Assembly: GCA_002281485.1 (NCBI GenBank)
Contig: NCGF01000010.1
Span: 1 to 64,000 of the forward strand
Origin: Sphingomonas sp. 28-66-16
GTDB lineage: Bacteria; Pseudomonadota; Alphaproteobacteria; Sphingomonadales; Sphingomonadaceae
Direction of reading: 5' to 3'
DNA length: 64,000 bases
Below are positions 19,389 through 29,327 of this stretch, in pieces (position 1 is the first letter of the stretch; every line of letters starts with the position of its first letter). The translations under genes and the position numbers were made by a program. The notes below the pieces were generated by a model, which did no database searches, was not told where the DNA came from, and worked only from the letters and a program-made list of their open reading frames with translations.

Positions 19389-19976
19389 CTATCGCCGCAG
19401 CAGGAACACGGCATGTTCCGCCAGGAAATTCGCCGCCGCTGACGTGGTGGCCTTGCCGTCGGACAGGAACCAAGCGCCCTCGACCGTCACGCCGCGTTCC
19501 TTCACGAAAGCGCGGAAATCGTCGATCGTGACGTGGTGGATGTTGGGGGTATCGTACCAGCGCTCGGGCAACAGCCGCGTCACCGGCATCCGCCCGCCCC
19601 AGAGCAACGACGCGCGCACCCGCCAATGCGCGAAATTGGGAAAGGACACGAATGCCTGCCGCCCGATCCTGAGCAGATGATCGAGCACGACATCGGGCGC
19701 GCGCGCGGTCTGCAGCGTCTGGCTCAGGATCGCATAGTCGAAGCTCGCATCGGGATAATCGGCGAGATCGCGGTCGGCATCGCCCTGCACCACCGATAGC
19801 CCGCGTGCGACGGCAGCGGCGACGTTGCCGGCATCGATCTCCAGCCCGCGCGCGTCGACCTTCCGTTCGTCACGCAGCGCCGCCATCAGCGCCCCGTCGC
19901 CGCAGCCGATATCGAGTACGCGCGACTCGGGTGCGACATGCGCGGCAATGATCGCGAGATCGGGGCGAAGGGTCAT
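19389..19976 (-). CDS. metW: Methionine biosynthesis protein MetW
   Basis: A 195-residue class I SAM-dependent methyltransferase-fold protein. SRVLDIGCGDGALMAAL is motif I and DYAILSQTLQTARAP is typical of MetW, as is RFPN-like SFPNFAHWRVRASLLWGGRM. MetW partners MetX and is needed for efficient homoserine acyltransferase activity in several proteobacteria. It lies downstream of metX on the same strand, separated by a 133-base gap containing an inverted repeat. Confidence 0.93.
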   Translation of the reverse strand: MTLRPDLAIIAAHVAPESRVLDIGCGDGALMAALRDERKVDARGLEIDAGNVAAAVARGLSVVQGDADRDLADYPDASFDYAILSQTLQTARAPDVVLDHLLRIGRQAFVSFPNFAHWRVRASLLWGGRMPVTRLLPERWYDTPNIHHVTIDDFRAFVKERGVTVEGAWFLSDGKATTSAAANFLAEHAVFLLRR

Positions 19977-20011
19977 GCGATTGCCTTGTCCTTCTCACTC
20001 GAGACGCTGTT

Positions 20012-20078
20012 CGTTTCGAGCGAAGTCGAGAAACAGGCCCCATGCGCTGCTCGCGGTGTCTCGACGCCGCTCGACACG
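20012..20078. repeat. Inverted repeat of the TCGAGCGAAGTCGAG type
   Basis: The 23-base arms at 20012-20034 and 20056-20078 are inverted copies with 19 of 23 positions matching. Each arm is itself partly self-complementary around TCGAG/CTCGA. It fills the gap between metX and metW and could form a stable hairpin in their shared transcript. Confidence 0.75.
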
Positions 20079-20109
20079 AAGGGGAAGAAGAAAAGGGTAA
20101 ATTGGCGAC

Positions 20110-21228
20110 TCATGCCACCGACCTCAGGAAGCCGTCGACCACGCGGTTGAGTTCGGGCGACTCGAGCAGGAAGGCGTCATGGCCATAGGGACTCGACAGC
20201 TCGACGAAGCTCGCTGCCGCGCCGCTGGCGTTGAGCGCATGGACGATGCTGCGCGATTCGGCGGTCGGGTAGAGCCAGTCGGTGTCGAAGCTGACGAGGC
20301 AGAAGCGCGCTGCGGTCCCGCGAAACGCATTGGCGAGCATCCCGCCATGTTCCTCGGCGAGATCGAAATAATCCATCGCCCGCGTAATGTAGAGATAGCT
20401 GTTGGCGTCGAACCGGTCGACGAAGCTGATCCCTTGGTGCCGCAAATAGCTTTCAACCTGGAAATCGGCGTCGAAGCCGAACGACTTGGCCTCTCTTGCC
20501 TGCAGGCGTCGCCCGAATTTCTCGGTAAGGCCCGCTTCAGACAGATAGGTAATGTGCGCCGCCATCCGCGCGACCGCGAGACCGGCGGTAGGCGGTTCGC
20601 CGCTCGCATAATAGTCGCCGCCCTGCCAGCGCGGATCGGCCATCACCGCTTGCCGCCCGACTTCGTGGAAGGCGATGTTCTGGGCGGTATGGCGTGCGGT
20701 TGCGGCGATGACGACCGAGGCGCGTACCCGATCTGGGAAGGTCGCCGCCCAGCTGAGCGCCTGCATGCCGCCCATCGATCCGCCGACGACGGCGCGCAGC
20801 ACACCGACGCCCAAGTGATCGAGCAGCATCGACTGCGCGCGCACCATGTCGCGGATCGTGATGACGGGGAAGCTCATGCCCCATGGCTTGCCGGTCGCCG
20901 GGTTGACGCTGGCGGGCCCCGACGAGCCCATGCAGCTGCCCAGCACATTGGCGCAGATCACGAAATGGCGCGCGGGATCGATCGGCTTGCCCGGCCCCAC
21001 CATTCGCGTCCACCAGCCGGGCTTGCCCGTGATCGGGTGGTCGCTCGCGACATGATGGTCGCCGGTCAGCGCGTGGCAGATCAGGATCGCGTTGCCGCCC
21101 TCGGCATCGAGCGTGCCATAGGTTTCATAGGCGATATCGACCGGCGAGAGCAGGTTGCCGCCGTCGAGCCGCAAGGGGCCCGGCAGCGTGACGGTACGGC
21201 TGAGCCCGAAACGTTGGTCGTCCGACAT
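20110..21228 (-). CDS. metX: Homoserine O-acyltransferase (MetX type)
   Basis: A 372-residue alpha/beta hydrolase. The nucleophile elbow is [13 protein letters not shown], the oxyanion region [14 protein letters not shown], and the C-terminal acid and base are in SFDTDWLYP and [12 protein letters not shown]. It activates homoserine for methionine synthesis. Whether acetyl- or succinyl-CoA is used cannot be decided by eye. It is divergent from hisC with a 66-base gap and no recognisable SAM riboswitch. Confidence 0.94.
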   Translation of the reverse strand: MSDDQRFGLSRTVTLPGPLRLDGGNLLSPVDIAYETYGTLDAEGGNAILICHALTGDHHVASDHPITGKPGWWTRMVGPGKPIDPARHFVICANVLGSCMGSSGPASVNPATGKPWGMSFPVITIRDMVRAQSMLLDHLGVGVLRAVVGGSMGGMQALSWAATFPDRVRASVVIAATARHTAQNIAFHEVGRQAVMADPRWQGGDYYASGEPPTAGLAVARMAAHITYLSEAGLTEKFGRRLQAREAKSFGFDADFQVESYLRHQGISFVDRFDANSYLYITRAMDYFDLAEEHGGMLANAFRGTAARFCLVSFDTDWLYPTAESRSIVHALNASGAAASFVELSSPYGHDAFLLESPELNRVVDGFLRSVA

Positions 21229-21294
21229 GACCGGCGCGCTAGGGCGCGGCTGCTTGCCTTGTCAATGCGCGCGGGGAAGCGCTATGCGCCCCCC

Positions 21295-22395
21295 ATGTCT
21301 GCTCCTGCTCCCAAAGAATGGGTCATGGCCATCGCGCCTTATGTCCCCGGCCGTTCGACTGCCGATGACGGGCGCAAGCTCGTCAAGCTTTCGGCGAACG
21401 AAAACCCGCTCGGGACGAGCCCGCACGCGCGCGCCGCGTTCGATGCGGCCGACCGGTCGCTCGATCGCTATCCCGATCCGGGCGCGACGATCCTGCGCGA
21501 GGCGATCGCTGAGAAATATGGGCTCGATCCGCTGCGGGTGATCTACGGCACGGGTTCGGACGATGTGCTGCATCTCGCGGCAGGGGCCTATGCCGGGCCG
21601 GGCGACGAGGTGATCTTCGTCCATTACGGGTTTGCCGTGTACGAGATCGCCGCGCGGCGGGTGGGGGCGACGCCGTTGGTTGCGCCCGACAAGGATTACG
21701 CCACCGATGTCGACGCGATCCTGGCGTGCGTGACCGATCGCACCCGGATCGTGTTCCTCGCCAATCCCAACAACCCGACGGGCACCTTCACGCCGCGCTG
21801 CGAGATCGCGCGGCTTCATGCAGCACTGCCCAAGTCCGTGCTGCTGGTGATCGATCAAGCCTATGCCGAATATATCGACGCCGAGGACGACGATGCAGGG
21901 CTTCTCTTGGCGATGACCGAGCCTAACGTGCTGATCACGCGGACCTTCTCGAAAATTTATGGCCTCGCCGCCGAGCGGATCGGCTGGGGCTATGGCGCCG
22001 CGCCGCTGATCGAGGCGATGCACCGCATCCGCCTGCCCTTCAACGTCACGACCGCGGGGCAGCACGCGGCGGTGGCCGCGCTCGGCGATACCGATTTCGT
22101 GGAATCGGCGCGGGCCCATAATGCGACCTGGCGTGCCTGGCTGGCGGACGAGATCGCGTCGATGGGCAATCACGGCCTGCGCGCGGTGCCCTCCAGGGCC
22201 AATTTCCTGCTCGTCCTGTTCGAGGGCACGGTGACGGCAGAGGCCGCATACAAAGGGTTGATGGAGCGCGGCTATATCGTCCGCTGGCTGCCCGGGCAGG
22301 GCCTGCCGCACGGCCTGCGGATGACGATCGGCACCGAGGACGAGACGCGCGGCCTCGCCGCCGCCTTGCGCGACATCGTCGAGCCGCGGAACTGA
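21295..22395 (+). CDS. hisC: Histidinol-phosphate/aromatic aminotransferase
   Basis: A 366-residue class I/II PLP aminotransferase. [12 protein letters not shown] is the N-terminal anchor, [12 protein letters not shown] binds the cofactor, [10 protein letters not shown] supplies the pyridine-contact Asp and Tyr, and [18 protein letters not shown] carries the Schiff-base Lys. The stop overlaps the tyrA start (TGATG), so the pair probably acts in tyrosine and phenylalanine synthesis as much as in histidine synthesis. Confidence 0.93.
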   Translation: MSAPAPKEWVMAIAPYVPGRSTADDGRKLVKLSANENPLGTSPHARAAFDAADRSLDRYPDPGATILREAIAEKYGLDPLRVIYGTGSDDVLHLAAGAYAGPGDEVIFVHYGFAVYEIAARRVGATPLVAPDKDYATDVDAILACVTDRTRIVFLANPNNPTGTFTPRCEIARLHAALPKSVLLVIDQAYAEYIDAEDDDAGLLLAMTEPNVLITRTFSKIYGLAAERIGWGYGAAPLIEAMHRIRLPFNVTTAGQHAAVAALGDTDFVESARAHNATWRAWLADEIASMGNHGLRAVPSRANFLLVLFEGTVTAEAAYKGLMERGYIVRWLPGQGLPHGLRMTIGTEDETRGLAAALRDIVEPRN

Positions 22396-23303
22396 TGCTC
22401 CCCTTCGCCCGCGTCACGATCATCGGGCTCGGGCTGATCGGCTCGTCGATCGCGCGGGCGGCACGTGCGCAGATGCCGACGGTGCGGCTGACCGGGCATG
22501 ATGCCGACCCGCAGGTGCGCGCCGTCGCCGACCAGTTGCGGCTGTGCGACGACATCGCCGACACGGCGGGCGCGGCGGTGATCGACGCCGATCTGGTGAT
22601 CCTGTGCGTGCCGATCGGCGCGATGGCAACGGTGGCCGACGCGATCCGCGACGATTTGCCCGCCGATGCGATTGTCAGCGACGTCGGCAGTTGCAAGGAA
22701 GATGTCGCACGGGCGTTGACGGCTGGGCTGCCCGGCGCGGTGATCGTGCCCGCGCACCCGGTCGCGGGCACCGAGCGATCGGGGCCGGAAGCCGGGTTCG
22801 CGACGCTGTTCCAGGGCCGCTGGTGCATCGTCACGCCGATCGAGGGCATGCCCGAGGCGGCGACCGAGCGCGTCGGCGAGTTCTGGCGGCGGCTGGGTGC
22901 GAATATCGAGCTGATGGCCCCCGATCATCACGACCGCGTCCTCGCCGTCACCAGCCATTTGCCGCATCTGATCGCCTATACGATCGTCGGCACCGCCTCC
23001 GATCTTGAGGAAGTGACCCAGTCGGAGGTGATCAAATATTCGGCCGGCGGTTTTCGCGACTTCACCCGAATCGCCGCGTCGGACCCGACGATGTGGCGCG
23101 ACGTGTTTCTATCGAACCGCGAGGCGGTGCTCGACATGCTGCAGCGCTTTTCGGAGGATCTGTCGCAACTTCAGCGCGCGATCCGCTGGGGCAAAGGAGA
23201 TGAGCTGTTCGATCTGTTCACCCGCACCCGCGCGGTGCGGCGAAGCATCATCGAGCAGGGTCAGGATGACGCCGCACCCGATTTCGGGCGGCTGCATGAA
23301 TGA
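22395..23303 (+). CDS. tyrA: Prephenate/arogenate dehydrogenase
   Basis: A 302-residue TyrA. The Rossmann glycine motif is at the N-terminus (VTIIGLGLIGSSIARAA), followed by SDVGSCKEDV and the catalytic region PAHPVAGTERSGPEAGF, then HDRVLAVTSHLPHLIAY. It decarboxylates prephenate or arogenate oxidatively for tyrosine synthesis. Translation is coupled to hisC by a one-base overlap. It converges on plsC with a nine-base gap. Confidence 0.94.
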   Translation: MLPFARVTIIGLGLIGSSIARAARAQMPTVRLTGHDADPQVRAVADQLRLCDDIADTAGAAVIDADLVILCVPIGAMATVADAIRDDLPADAIVSDVGSCKEDVARALTAGLPGAVIVPAHPVAGTERSGPEAGFATLFQGRWCIVTPIEGMPEAATERVGEFWRRLGANIELMAPDHHDRVLAVTSHLPHLIAYTIVGTASDLEEVTQSEVIKYSAGGFRDFTRIAASDPTMWRDVFLSNREAVLDMLQRFSEDLSQLQRAIRWGKGDELFDLFTRTRAVRRSIIEQGQDDAAPDFGRLHE

Positions 23304-23312
23304 CGAGGCCAG

Positions 23313-23996
23313 CTACTCCAGCGCGTTGATCGCTGCATGCACCCGAGCCTCGATCTCCTCGCGCGGGAGTTTTGGCGGGATACGCTCGCCGAAGCGAAAG
23401 GTCACCACACCCGGCCGCTTGGGTCCTTGTTTCGGCCAGACATTGCCCGAATTGATCGCGATCGGGACGACGCCGAGGCCCAGCACGCGGTAGAGACCCG
23501 CGAACCCCGACCGTAACGGCGGTTTCTCGCCCGCTGCCACCCGCGTCCCTTCGGGGAAGATGATCACCGAGCGGCCCTTGTCGAGCGCGACCTTCGCCTC
23601 GCGCATCATCTGGCGGAGCGCCGCCGCGTTGGCCTCGCGGTCGACGACGATCGCGCCGTACTGGCGGATGGCCCAGCCCCAGACCGGGATCGTGCTCAGC
23701 TCGCGCTTGATGACGAACACCGGATTGCCGAGCATAAGGCACAGCTCGAGCGTTTCGAACATCGCGTGGTGCTTGGCGGCGTAAAAGGTCGGCTCGCGCG
23801 AGACGCCGCCCTCGTAACGGCTGGTGATGCCGAGCAGCCAGTGCGCGCACCAGCGGTGCCAGCGCGACCAGAGATGGACGTTGGCGACCAGCGCGGGATG
23901 TCCGAGCGCTGCGCTGAGCGGCGTCGCGAGGACGATCGGCACCGAGCCGAGGTAGAAGACGATCTGGAACAGCCAGGTACGCAACTGGGCGATCAT
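23313..23996 (-). CDS. plsC: 1-acyl-sn-glycerol-3-phosphate acyltransferase
   Basis: A 227-residue inner-membrane acyltransferase. The catalytic HX4D/E box appears as KHHAMFETLEL (with Glu in place of Asp, as is usual in alphaproteobacterial PlsC), and the glycerophosphate-binding box is IIFPEGTRVAAGE. N-terminal hydrophobic segments anchor it. It makes phosphatidic acid. It is last in the ftsE-ftsX-ydcF-like-plsC run, seven bases after the preceding stop. Confidence 0.92.
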   Translation of the reverse strand: MIAQLRTWLFQIVFYLGSVPIVLATPLSAALGHPALVANVHLWSRWHRWCAHWLLGITSRYEGGVSREPTFYAAKHHAMFETLELCLMLGNPVFVIKRELSTIPVWGWAIRQYGAIVVDREANAAALRQMMREAKVALDKGRSVIIFPEGTRVAAGEKPPLRSGFAGLYRVLGLGVVPIAINSGNVWPKQGPKRPGVVTFRFGERIPPKLPREEIEARVHAAINALE

Positions 23997-24003
23997 GCCA
24001 TCC

Positions 24004-24540
24004 TCATCCGCCCAAGCCGATCAGCAGCGCGCCGCGCCGGACCAGATATTTGTCATATTCCGCCACCAGCAGCAGCAGGCGCGGTGCCCCGGCGACGCCA
24101 TCGCCGACGACCACGATATCATCGTCGAGCGCGTTGGTGAGTTCGAGCTCGGCGCGGCGCAGGTGCCAGTTAGACGTCACCAGCCGCACCGAATGATAGC
24201 CGTGGCGATGCAGCCAGTCGCGCGTCTCCTCGGCGTTCGAGCGCGTGTCGACCGCCTCGCGGCCGAGATCGATGCAGCAGGCGAACAGCGACGGCGGGGT
24301 GCGATATTCGCGCGCAAGATCGATCGGGCGGACATCGGGGCCGACCCCGGTGACGAGCATGCGCTTGGCCGCATGCGCGCGCAGCAGCGCGATGCCGCGA
24401 TCGATCCGTCCGGCGCCGCCGGTCGGCACCACGATTGCATCGGTACGGCGCGCGTCGAGCGGGCCGGGCAGGGTGAGCATGAACCACGCGAACCCCAGCA
24501 GCCAGGCGAGCGCGGCGAGGCCGACGAGCCGCGCGATCAC
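24004..24540 (-). CDS. YdcF/ElyC-like DUF218 membrane protein
   Basis: A 178-residue protein with one N-terminal membrane segment (about residues 4-24) and a DUF218 domain: DAIVVPTGGAGRIDRGIALL, RMLVTGVG, then SNAEETRDWL and LVTSNWHLRRAEL. DUF218 proteins such as ElyC and SanA act in envelope polysaccharide steps. Its GTG start overlaps the ftsX stop (GTGA), which ties it to the cell-division operon and fits an envelope role. Confidence 0.85.
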   Translation of the reverse strand: MIARLVGLAALAWLLGFAWFMLTLPGPLDARRTDAIVVPTGGAGRIDRGIALLRAHAAKRMLVTGVGPDVRPIDLAREYRTPPSLFACCIDLGREAVDTRSNAEETRDWLHRHGYHSVRLVTSNWHLRRAELELTNALDDDIVVVGDGVAGAPRLLLLVAEYDKYLVRRGALLIGLGG

Positions 24541-25430
24541 AGGAACCGCCTCAACGCCGCGAGCACCGCAAAGCGCGCGGCGACCGTCGCCAGCAGCGCG
24601 AACAGGATCGGCAGGGTCAGCAGCAGCAACCAGTCCCGGTTGGCGAGCGCGATCCCGGCGAGCAGATCGGAGCCGAGGCTGCTCAGTTGGCTGCCGACGA
24701 ACGCGACCGTCAGCATCGCCAGCGCCGTGCCGATCAGCCCGCCATAGAGCGTGTCGAGCGCGATCCGCCGCTGAAACAGCCGCGCGACCTGAAGATCGGT
24801 CGAGCCGAGCATGTGGAGCACCTCGATCGTCTCGCGGTGCGTGTCGAGCCCGGCGCGCCCGACCAGCAGCACCACCGTTGCGGTCGCCGCTGCCATCAGC
24901 AGCACGAGCCCGAGGGCAAGCCCGATCATCAGCCGCATGAAATTGCTCACCGGCGACATCCAGCTTTCGTGGCGATCGATCCGCGCGGCGGGGAGCATGG
25001 CATGAACGCTGCGCTCGATGCGCGCGACCGCGGCGTCGCTGCCGGCCTGGAGGTCGACGTCGATCATCGCCGGCACCGGCAGATCGGGATCAGCGCCGTC
25101 GGCCCCGAGCCACGGCCGCAGCAGCGCGACGAGTTCGGCGCGATCGACGAGCGCGGCGCGGGCGACGTTGGGCATCGCCCGGAGCGCCGCGAGCACGGCG
25201 GCGGCGTCGCGGTTGCGCACCGCCTCGTTGGCCTCGACGATCTGGACGGTGAGCCGGCCCGCGAGCTGGCGATCGAGGACGTTCGCGGCAGCGAGCGTGC
25301 CGAGCCCGAACGCCGCCGCCAGCACCGTCAGGAACAGCATGATCGCCATGATCCACATCATCGATCGCGTCTGCCGGCTCTCGTCGAGCAGGCGGCGATC
25401 GGCGGCCGGGGTGATGAGCTTGACCCTCAC
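24537..25430 (-). CDS. ftsX: Cell division protein FtsX
   Basis: A 297-residue permease-like protein with four membrane segments: one near residue 30-50, then an extracytoplasmic loop of about 110 residues, then three segments in the C-terminal half (MRLMIGLALGLVLLMAAATA onwards). The IEVLHMLGSTDLQVARLFQR segment is the typical cytoplasmic coupling helix. FtsEX activates septal peptidoglycan hydrolases. The GTG start overlaps the ftsE stop by four bases. Confidence 0.93.
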   Translation of the reverse strand: MRVKLITPAADRRLLDESRQTRSMMWIMAIMLFLTVLAAAFGLGTLAAANVLDRQLAGRLTVQIVEANEAVRNRDAAAVLAALRAMPNVARAALVDRAELVALLRPWLGADGADPDLPVPAMIDVDLQAGSDAAVARIERSVHAMLPAARIDRHESWMSPVSNFMRLMIGLALGLVLLMAAATATVVLLVGRAGLDTHRETIEVLHMLGSTDLQVARLFQRRIALDTLYGGLIGTALAMLTVAFVGSQLSSLGSDLLAGIALANRDWLLLLTLPILFALLATVAARFAVLAALRRFL

Positions 25431-26143
25431 GGTGAAGGCGTCGCCGATCCGGGCGGCGGGAAGCGCAACGATCCGGTCGGATCGAGCAGCCGGCCCTGAT
25501 CGAGCCGCATCATGTGCGCGTTGGGAATCCGCCCGAGCAGGTGGAAATCGTGCGTCGCGACGACGACGGTGGTGCCAAGCCGGTTGAGGCTGTCGAACAG
25601 ATGGAGCAGCCGCTCGGCCATGTCCGGATCGACGTTGCCGGTGGGCTCGTCGGCGACGAGTATCTCGGGGCGCCCGATCACCGCGCGGGCGATCGCCACC
25701 CGCTGCTGTTCGCCGCCCGATAGCGTCGGCGGCCTGGCATCGACGCGGTCCGAAAGGCCGACCCAGGCGAGCATCTCGCGGACGGGCGCCTCGACATCGC
25801 TTTCGGGCACGCCCGAAACGCGCAGCGGCAGCGCGATGTTGTCATAGGCCGACAGATGCGGGAGGAGGCGAAAATCCTGGAACACGACGCCGATACGGCG
25901 ACGAAAGCCCGGCAGGCGGCTGCGCGGCAAGGTCACCGCATCCTCGCCGAACAGCCGGATCGCGCCCCGGCTCGGCCGCTGCGAGAGATAGAGCAGTTTG
26001 AGCAGCGAGGTCTTACCGGCACCCGATGCGCCGGTCAGGAAATAAAAGGCGCCCGACGACAGCGTAAAGCTGACATCGGACAATGTTTCCAGCCCGGTGC
26101 CATAGCGCAGCCCCACATTTTCGAACTGCACGATATTCGCCAT
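25427..26143 (-). CDS. ftsE: Cell division ATP-binding protein FtsE
   Basis: A 238-residue ABC ATPase. Walker A is [14 protein letters not shown], the Q-loop [13 protein letters not shown], the signature [15 protein letters not shown], Walker [15 protein letters not shown] and the switch His ATHDFHLL. It starts [15 protein letters not shown] at 26143; the open frame continues 29 codons upstream without family resemblance. First gene of the run to plsC, divergent from the zinc-ribbon gene. Confidence 0.96.
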   Translation of the reverse strand: MANIVQFENVGLRYGTGLETLSDVSFTLSSGAFYFLTGASGAGKTSLLKLLYLSQRPSRGAIRLFGEDAVTLPRSRLPGFRRRIGVVFQDFRLLPHLSAYDNIALPLRVSGVPESDVEAPVREMLAWVGLSDRVDARPPTLSGGEQQRVAIARAVIGRPEILVADEPTGNVDPDMAERLLHLFDSLNRLGTTVVVATHDFHLLGRIPNAHMMRLDQGRLLDPTGSLRFPPPGSATPSP

Positions 26144-26311
26144 GCCGGCGCCATTACCTCTTGCCGCTAATTGCTCGCCCCTGCCATCGCACGCGAAAGC
26201 GTCGCGCTCAAGCGTGCTCGCCCCTTGCAACTGCCATGCAGGACGTGCTTAGATTCCGCCGCTCGTGAGAACGTCGTCGGCGTTGGCGACCCCAAATGAA
26301 ATAGAGCGCAG

Positions 26312-27013
26312 ATGATCCTTGAATGCACCGAATGCCGGACACGGTATCTGGTCCCCGATACAGCGATCGGCCCCGATGGCCGCACCGTGCGGTGCGCCAA
26401 TTGCAAGCATAGCTGGTATCAGGCACCCGCCGAGCGCGGTGTCACCGATCTCCCCCTCGATACCGCCGCGACGGTCATGGCCGAGGCGCCACTGGCCTCC
26501 GAGCGGCTCGCTGCGGAAAACGACGCCCCCGATGCCCGGGGCAGTGATTTCGATGCCTTTGCGCACCGCGCGCCCTTTCGCCCGCGCCGCAATCCCGCGC
26601 GGCGCTATACCGTGGCGGCGATCGCCGCCGGCGCGGCGATGCTGATCGGGGTCACTGCGATCCTCTATTCGGGCGCGCCGGGAATCGCCGCGCAATTCGG
26701 CCTGCTCCAGCCGCTCGAAACCCCGCTCAAGCTCGAGCAGCTTCCGATCGACCGTCGCGACCTCGCCAACGGCAGCGAATTGTTCGCGGTCAGCGGGCGC
26801 GTCATCAATCCGTCGAACACCCGACAGCCGGTGCCCGATATTCGCGCCGAGCTGCGCGACGCCCAGGGGCGGCTCGTCTATAGCTGGACGATCACGCCGC
26901 AGCAGCGCGCGCTGGCGCCGCACGCCACGCTCGATTTCAACAGCGCCAAGCTCGATGTGCCCAATAATTCAAAGAAACTCGACTTCAGCTTTTCGCGCGG
27001 CCCTGCCGGCTAA
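26312..27013 (+). CDS. MJ0042-type zinc-ribbon membrane protein (DUF3426-like)
   Basis: A 233-residue protein. Residues 5-31 form a zinc ribbon (CTEC and CANC pairs, with HSWYQAP after), followed by a disordered linker, one membrane segment at about residues 92-114 and a C-terminal DUF3426-like beta domain (VSGRVINPSNTRQPVPDIRA). These proteins are common next to ftsEX in alphaproteobacteria. A cytoplasmic metal-binding head on a periplasmic domain suggests a regulatory or assembly role, not established. Confidence 0.82.
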   Translation: MILECTECRTRYLVPDTAIGPDGRTVRCANCKHSWYQAPAERGVTDLPLDTAATVMAEAPLASERLAAENDAPDARGSDFDAFAHRAPFRPRRNPARRYTVAAIAAGAAMLIGVTAILYSGAPGIAAQFGLLQPLETPLKLEQLPIDRRDLANGSELFAVSGRVINPSNTRQPVPDIRAELRDAQGRLVYSWTITPQQRALAPHATLDFNSAKLDVPNNSKKLDFSFSRGPAG

Positions 27014-27109
27014 AGAGCGCGCGCGGTCGATGTTGCTTGTGCAGTCCGGAATGCTTTGCTAGGGGCGCTCCCCTGCCAGCTGCCGGGGTTGACCGGCGGT
27101 GTTTCACGT

Positions 27110-27196
27110 GCGGCCGTGGCGGAACTGGTAGACGCGCAACGTTGAGGTCGTTGTGGGCGAAAGCCCGTGGAAGTTCGAGTCTTCTCGGCCGCACCA
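27110..27196 (+). tRNA. tRNA-Leu (anticodon GAG)
   Basis: An 87-base class II tRNA with encoded CCA. The acceptor GCGGCCG at 27110-27116 pairs with CGGCCGC at 27186-27192. The anticodon stem is CAACG/CGTTG around the loop TTGAGGT, giving anticodon GAG for CUC and CUU. A long variable arm (TGGGCGAAAGCCCG) and the TTCGAGT T-loop are present. Confidence 0.95.
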
Positions 27197-27210
27197 GGCG
27201 CCTCACCGGA

Positions 27211-28863
27211 TCAGTTCGACCAATAGACATATTCCTGGCCCGGCTTCCACGGCGTGTTGAGCGGCACGTCGATGCGCACCGGGGCCTCGATCAGCGCGGG
27301 CCAGAGCGGCTTGGGCATCTCGCGGTCGTGCGCTACGATCATCGCGCGCATCGCCGCCACACGCGCGGGATCGGCGGCGGCTAGATTGTGGTGTTCGGTC
27401 GGATCGCTGCCCAGATCATAGAGCCACGCCTTGTTGGGGCGCGCGGCGATCTGGAGCTTCCAGTTGCCGTCGCGAACCGCCTTGTTGTCGCCTGATCGCC
27501 AGTAGAGCCGGTCATGGGTGACGGTCTGCGAGCCGGTTTCGGCGGCTGCAAGTAGGCTGGTGCCGTCCATCACGCGATCGGTGGGGACGGGCACGCCAGC
27601 CGCCGCCGCGGCGGTGGCAAAGATGTCGATATGGTGGGCCGGGCCGCGCAGCGTCGTCCCCGGCGCGATCTTGCCGGGCCAGCGCATGAAGAAGGGGACG
27701 CGCAGACCGCCTTCGAAATAGGTCGCCTTGAAGCCGCGAAACGGCGCGTTGCTGTCGGGCAGGCCGGTGTACCAGGCAGCGCCGTTGTCGCTGGTGAAGA
27801 TGACGAGCGTGTTGTCGTCGATCCCCTCGTCCTTCAACGTCCGGAGCACGCGGCCGATGTCGCGGTCGAGCTGGCGGACCATCGCGCCATAGACGCGCTG
27901 GACATGGTTCTTGATCCCCGGCAGCGCGTCATAATCCTGTTTGGTCGCCTGTAGCGGCGTGTGCGGCGCGTTGTAGGCGAGATAGAGGAAGAAGGGTCGG
28001 TTCTTGTTCGCCTTGATCGCGGCGATCGCATTGTCGGTGAAATAATCGGTCAGATGGCCCTTGGGCGCGAAGCGCTGGCCGCCGTTCCATTGCACCGCAT
28101 AGGGCAGATTGGGCCACAGGAAGCGATCGATCGGATCCCAGGGCAGCTTGGCGTTGACGACGTCGGGCGACGACTGGTCGTTATACATGCCGCCGCCGGC
28201 CAGAAAGCCGAGCGCCTCGTCAAAGCCCTGGCCAATGGGCTGGAGCGGCTTGGCCTCGCCGAGATGCCATTTGCCGATCTGCATCGTGTGATAGCCAGTG
28301 CCTTTGAGGAGATCGGCGATCGTGATTTCCGAATGGGGCACCCCCATGTCGGGATAGTCCATCAGATTGGCGGTGCGCTCTTCGTGGAAGATGCCGTTCG
28401 GGTGATCCTTGCTCTTCTCGCCGCTCGAGACGGCGCGCGCGAAGACGACCGGCACGGCGGTGAATTCGAAGCCGAAACGAGTGGGATAGCGCCCGGTCAT
28501 GATCGCTGCCCGCGACGGCGAACAAGTCGCGTTGGCGGCATAGGCGGTCTCGAAATTGGCGCCCTGATGGCCGATCGAATCGATGTTCGGGGTCTTGACC
28601 TGGCCACCGGCGATGCCGCCGCCGAAATAGCTGATGTCGTTGTGCCCCAGATCGTCGGCGAGGATGACGATGATGTTGGGCGGGCGCTTGGCTGCGGTCG
28701 GCGTCGCCGGGCCCTTCGCCCATTCGATCGGGTGATTGGCCGCGATCGGATCGCGCCACCGGGCGATGATGCCGGGGATATAATATTTATACTGCTGGAA
28801 CAGCGCGTAGGCCGTCCCGCCGAGAACCGCCAACACGGCCAGACCGATCCAGACCCGCTTCAT
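27211..28863 (-). CDS. Membrane-anchored arylsulfatase
   Basis: A 550-residue type I sulfatase. The formylglycine motif is TCSPSRAAIMTGR with Cys at about residue 114; metal ligands are in NIIVILADDLGHND and VIFTSDNGA. An N-terminal hydrophobic segment (VWIGLAVLAVLGGTAYALF) is an uncleaved anchor or Sec signal. The second of two ATGs (28863) is chosen because GGGGAGG lies six bases ahead of it. It hydrolyses sulfate esters, probably in the periplasm, after its Cys is converted by the FGE encoded at 31.5 kb. The promoter carries the shared island palindrome. Confidence 0.92.
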   Translation of the reverse strand: MKRVWIGLAVLAVLGGTAYALFQQYKYYIPGIIARWRDPIAANHPIEWAKGPATPTAAKRPPNIIVILADDLGHNDISYFGGGIAGGQVKTPNIDSIGHQGANFETAYAANATCSPSRAAIMTGRYPTRFGFEFTAVPVVFARAVSSGEKSKDHPNGIFHEERTANLMDYPDMGVPHSEITIADLLKGTGYHTMQIGKWHLGEAKPLQPIGQGFDEALGFLAGGGMYNDQSSPDVVNAKLPWDPIDRFLWPNLPYAVQWNGGQRFAPKGHLTDYFTDNAIAAIKANKNRPFFLYLAYNAPHTPLQATKQDYDALPGIKNHVQRVYGAMVRQLDRDIGRVLRTLKDEGIDDNTLVIFTSDNGAAWYTGLPDSNAPFRGFKATYFEGGLRVPFFMRWPGKIAPGTTLRGPAHHIDIFATAAAAAGVPVPTDRVMDGTSLLAAAETGSQTVTHDRLYWRSGDNKAVRDGNWKLQIAARPNKAWLYDLGSDPTEHHNLAAADPARVAAMRAMIVAHDREMPKPLWPALIEAPVRIDVPLNTPWKPGQEYVYWSN

Positions 28864-28898
28864 TGCCATCCTCCCCGGCTTGTCGCGGCATATTGCAA

Positions 28899-28919
28899 AA
28901 TGACACTCAAAACGCCAAT
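28899..28919 (-). promoter_or_regulatory. Island operator site B
   Basis: On the minus strand ATTGGC, nine bases, then GTCATT: a perfect left half and a 4/6 right half of the ATTGGC-N9-GCCAAT palindrome also seen at 33405 and 38701. It sits between the divergent arylsulfatase and the small membrane protein gene, within 36 bases of both starts. Confidence 0.5.
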
Positions 28920-28943
28920 AGTTTTTCGAACCCTGGGGGATTG

Positions 28944-29327
28944 ATGATGGGCAAGTTGATGGCGCGCGGTTTTCTGGGGCTGTGCGGGGTGATGGCGCTC
29001 GGCCTGTTTTCGCTGGTGTGGTTCGATCTGCCGCGCTTCGGGGCGGTGCTCGGCCCGGTCGCGCCGAGTCCGCTGGCGGCAGCGACCCTGCGCGCCGATG
29101 CCGGAGGCTTCTTCGCGACCTGGGCGGTGGGGGCTTTGTTCGCCGCTGTACAGGACGACCGCCGGATCGCGCTCTTGCCGATGCTGCTGCTCGGCTTTGC
29201 CTTTGCTGGGCGGTTCTACACTTATCTGATTACCGGCGACCCGGCGATCGTCCAGCCGATGACGGTCGAGGCGGTGCTGTGCGGGCTGATCGGGATTGCG
29301 CGCCTGCAGCTCGGCGCGCGCAGCTAG
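28944..29327 (+). CDS. DUF4345-like small membrane protein
   Basis: A 127-residue protein with three to four hydrophobic segments and a charged loop (LRADAGGFFATWAVGALFAA) like that of DUF4345 proteins. The GGGGGA ribosome site is just ahead of 28944. It shares the divergent promoter region with the arylsulfatase and its 3' end overlaps the convergent DUF2855 gene by four bases. Function unknown. Confidence 0.75.
   Translation: MMGKLMARGFLGLCGVMALGLFSLVWFDLPRFGAVLGPVAPSPLAAATLRADAGGFFATWAVGALFAAVQDDRRIALLPMLLLGFAFAGRFYTYLITGDPAIVQPMTVEAVLCGLIGIARLQLGARS

Noticed and set aside
20179..21294. N-terminal extension of hisC of more than 370 codons
   Set aside because: It is antisense to metX and carries no conserved sequence; hisC homologues begin near the ATG at 21295.
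21229..21294. SAM riboswitch between metX and hisC
   Set aside because: The divergent gap is only 66 bases and shows no conserved riboswitch sequence.
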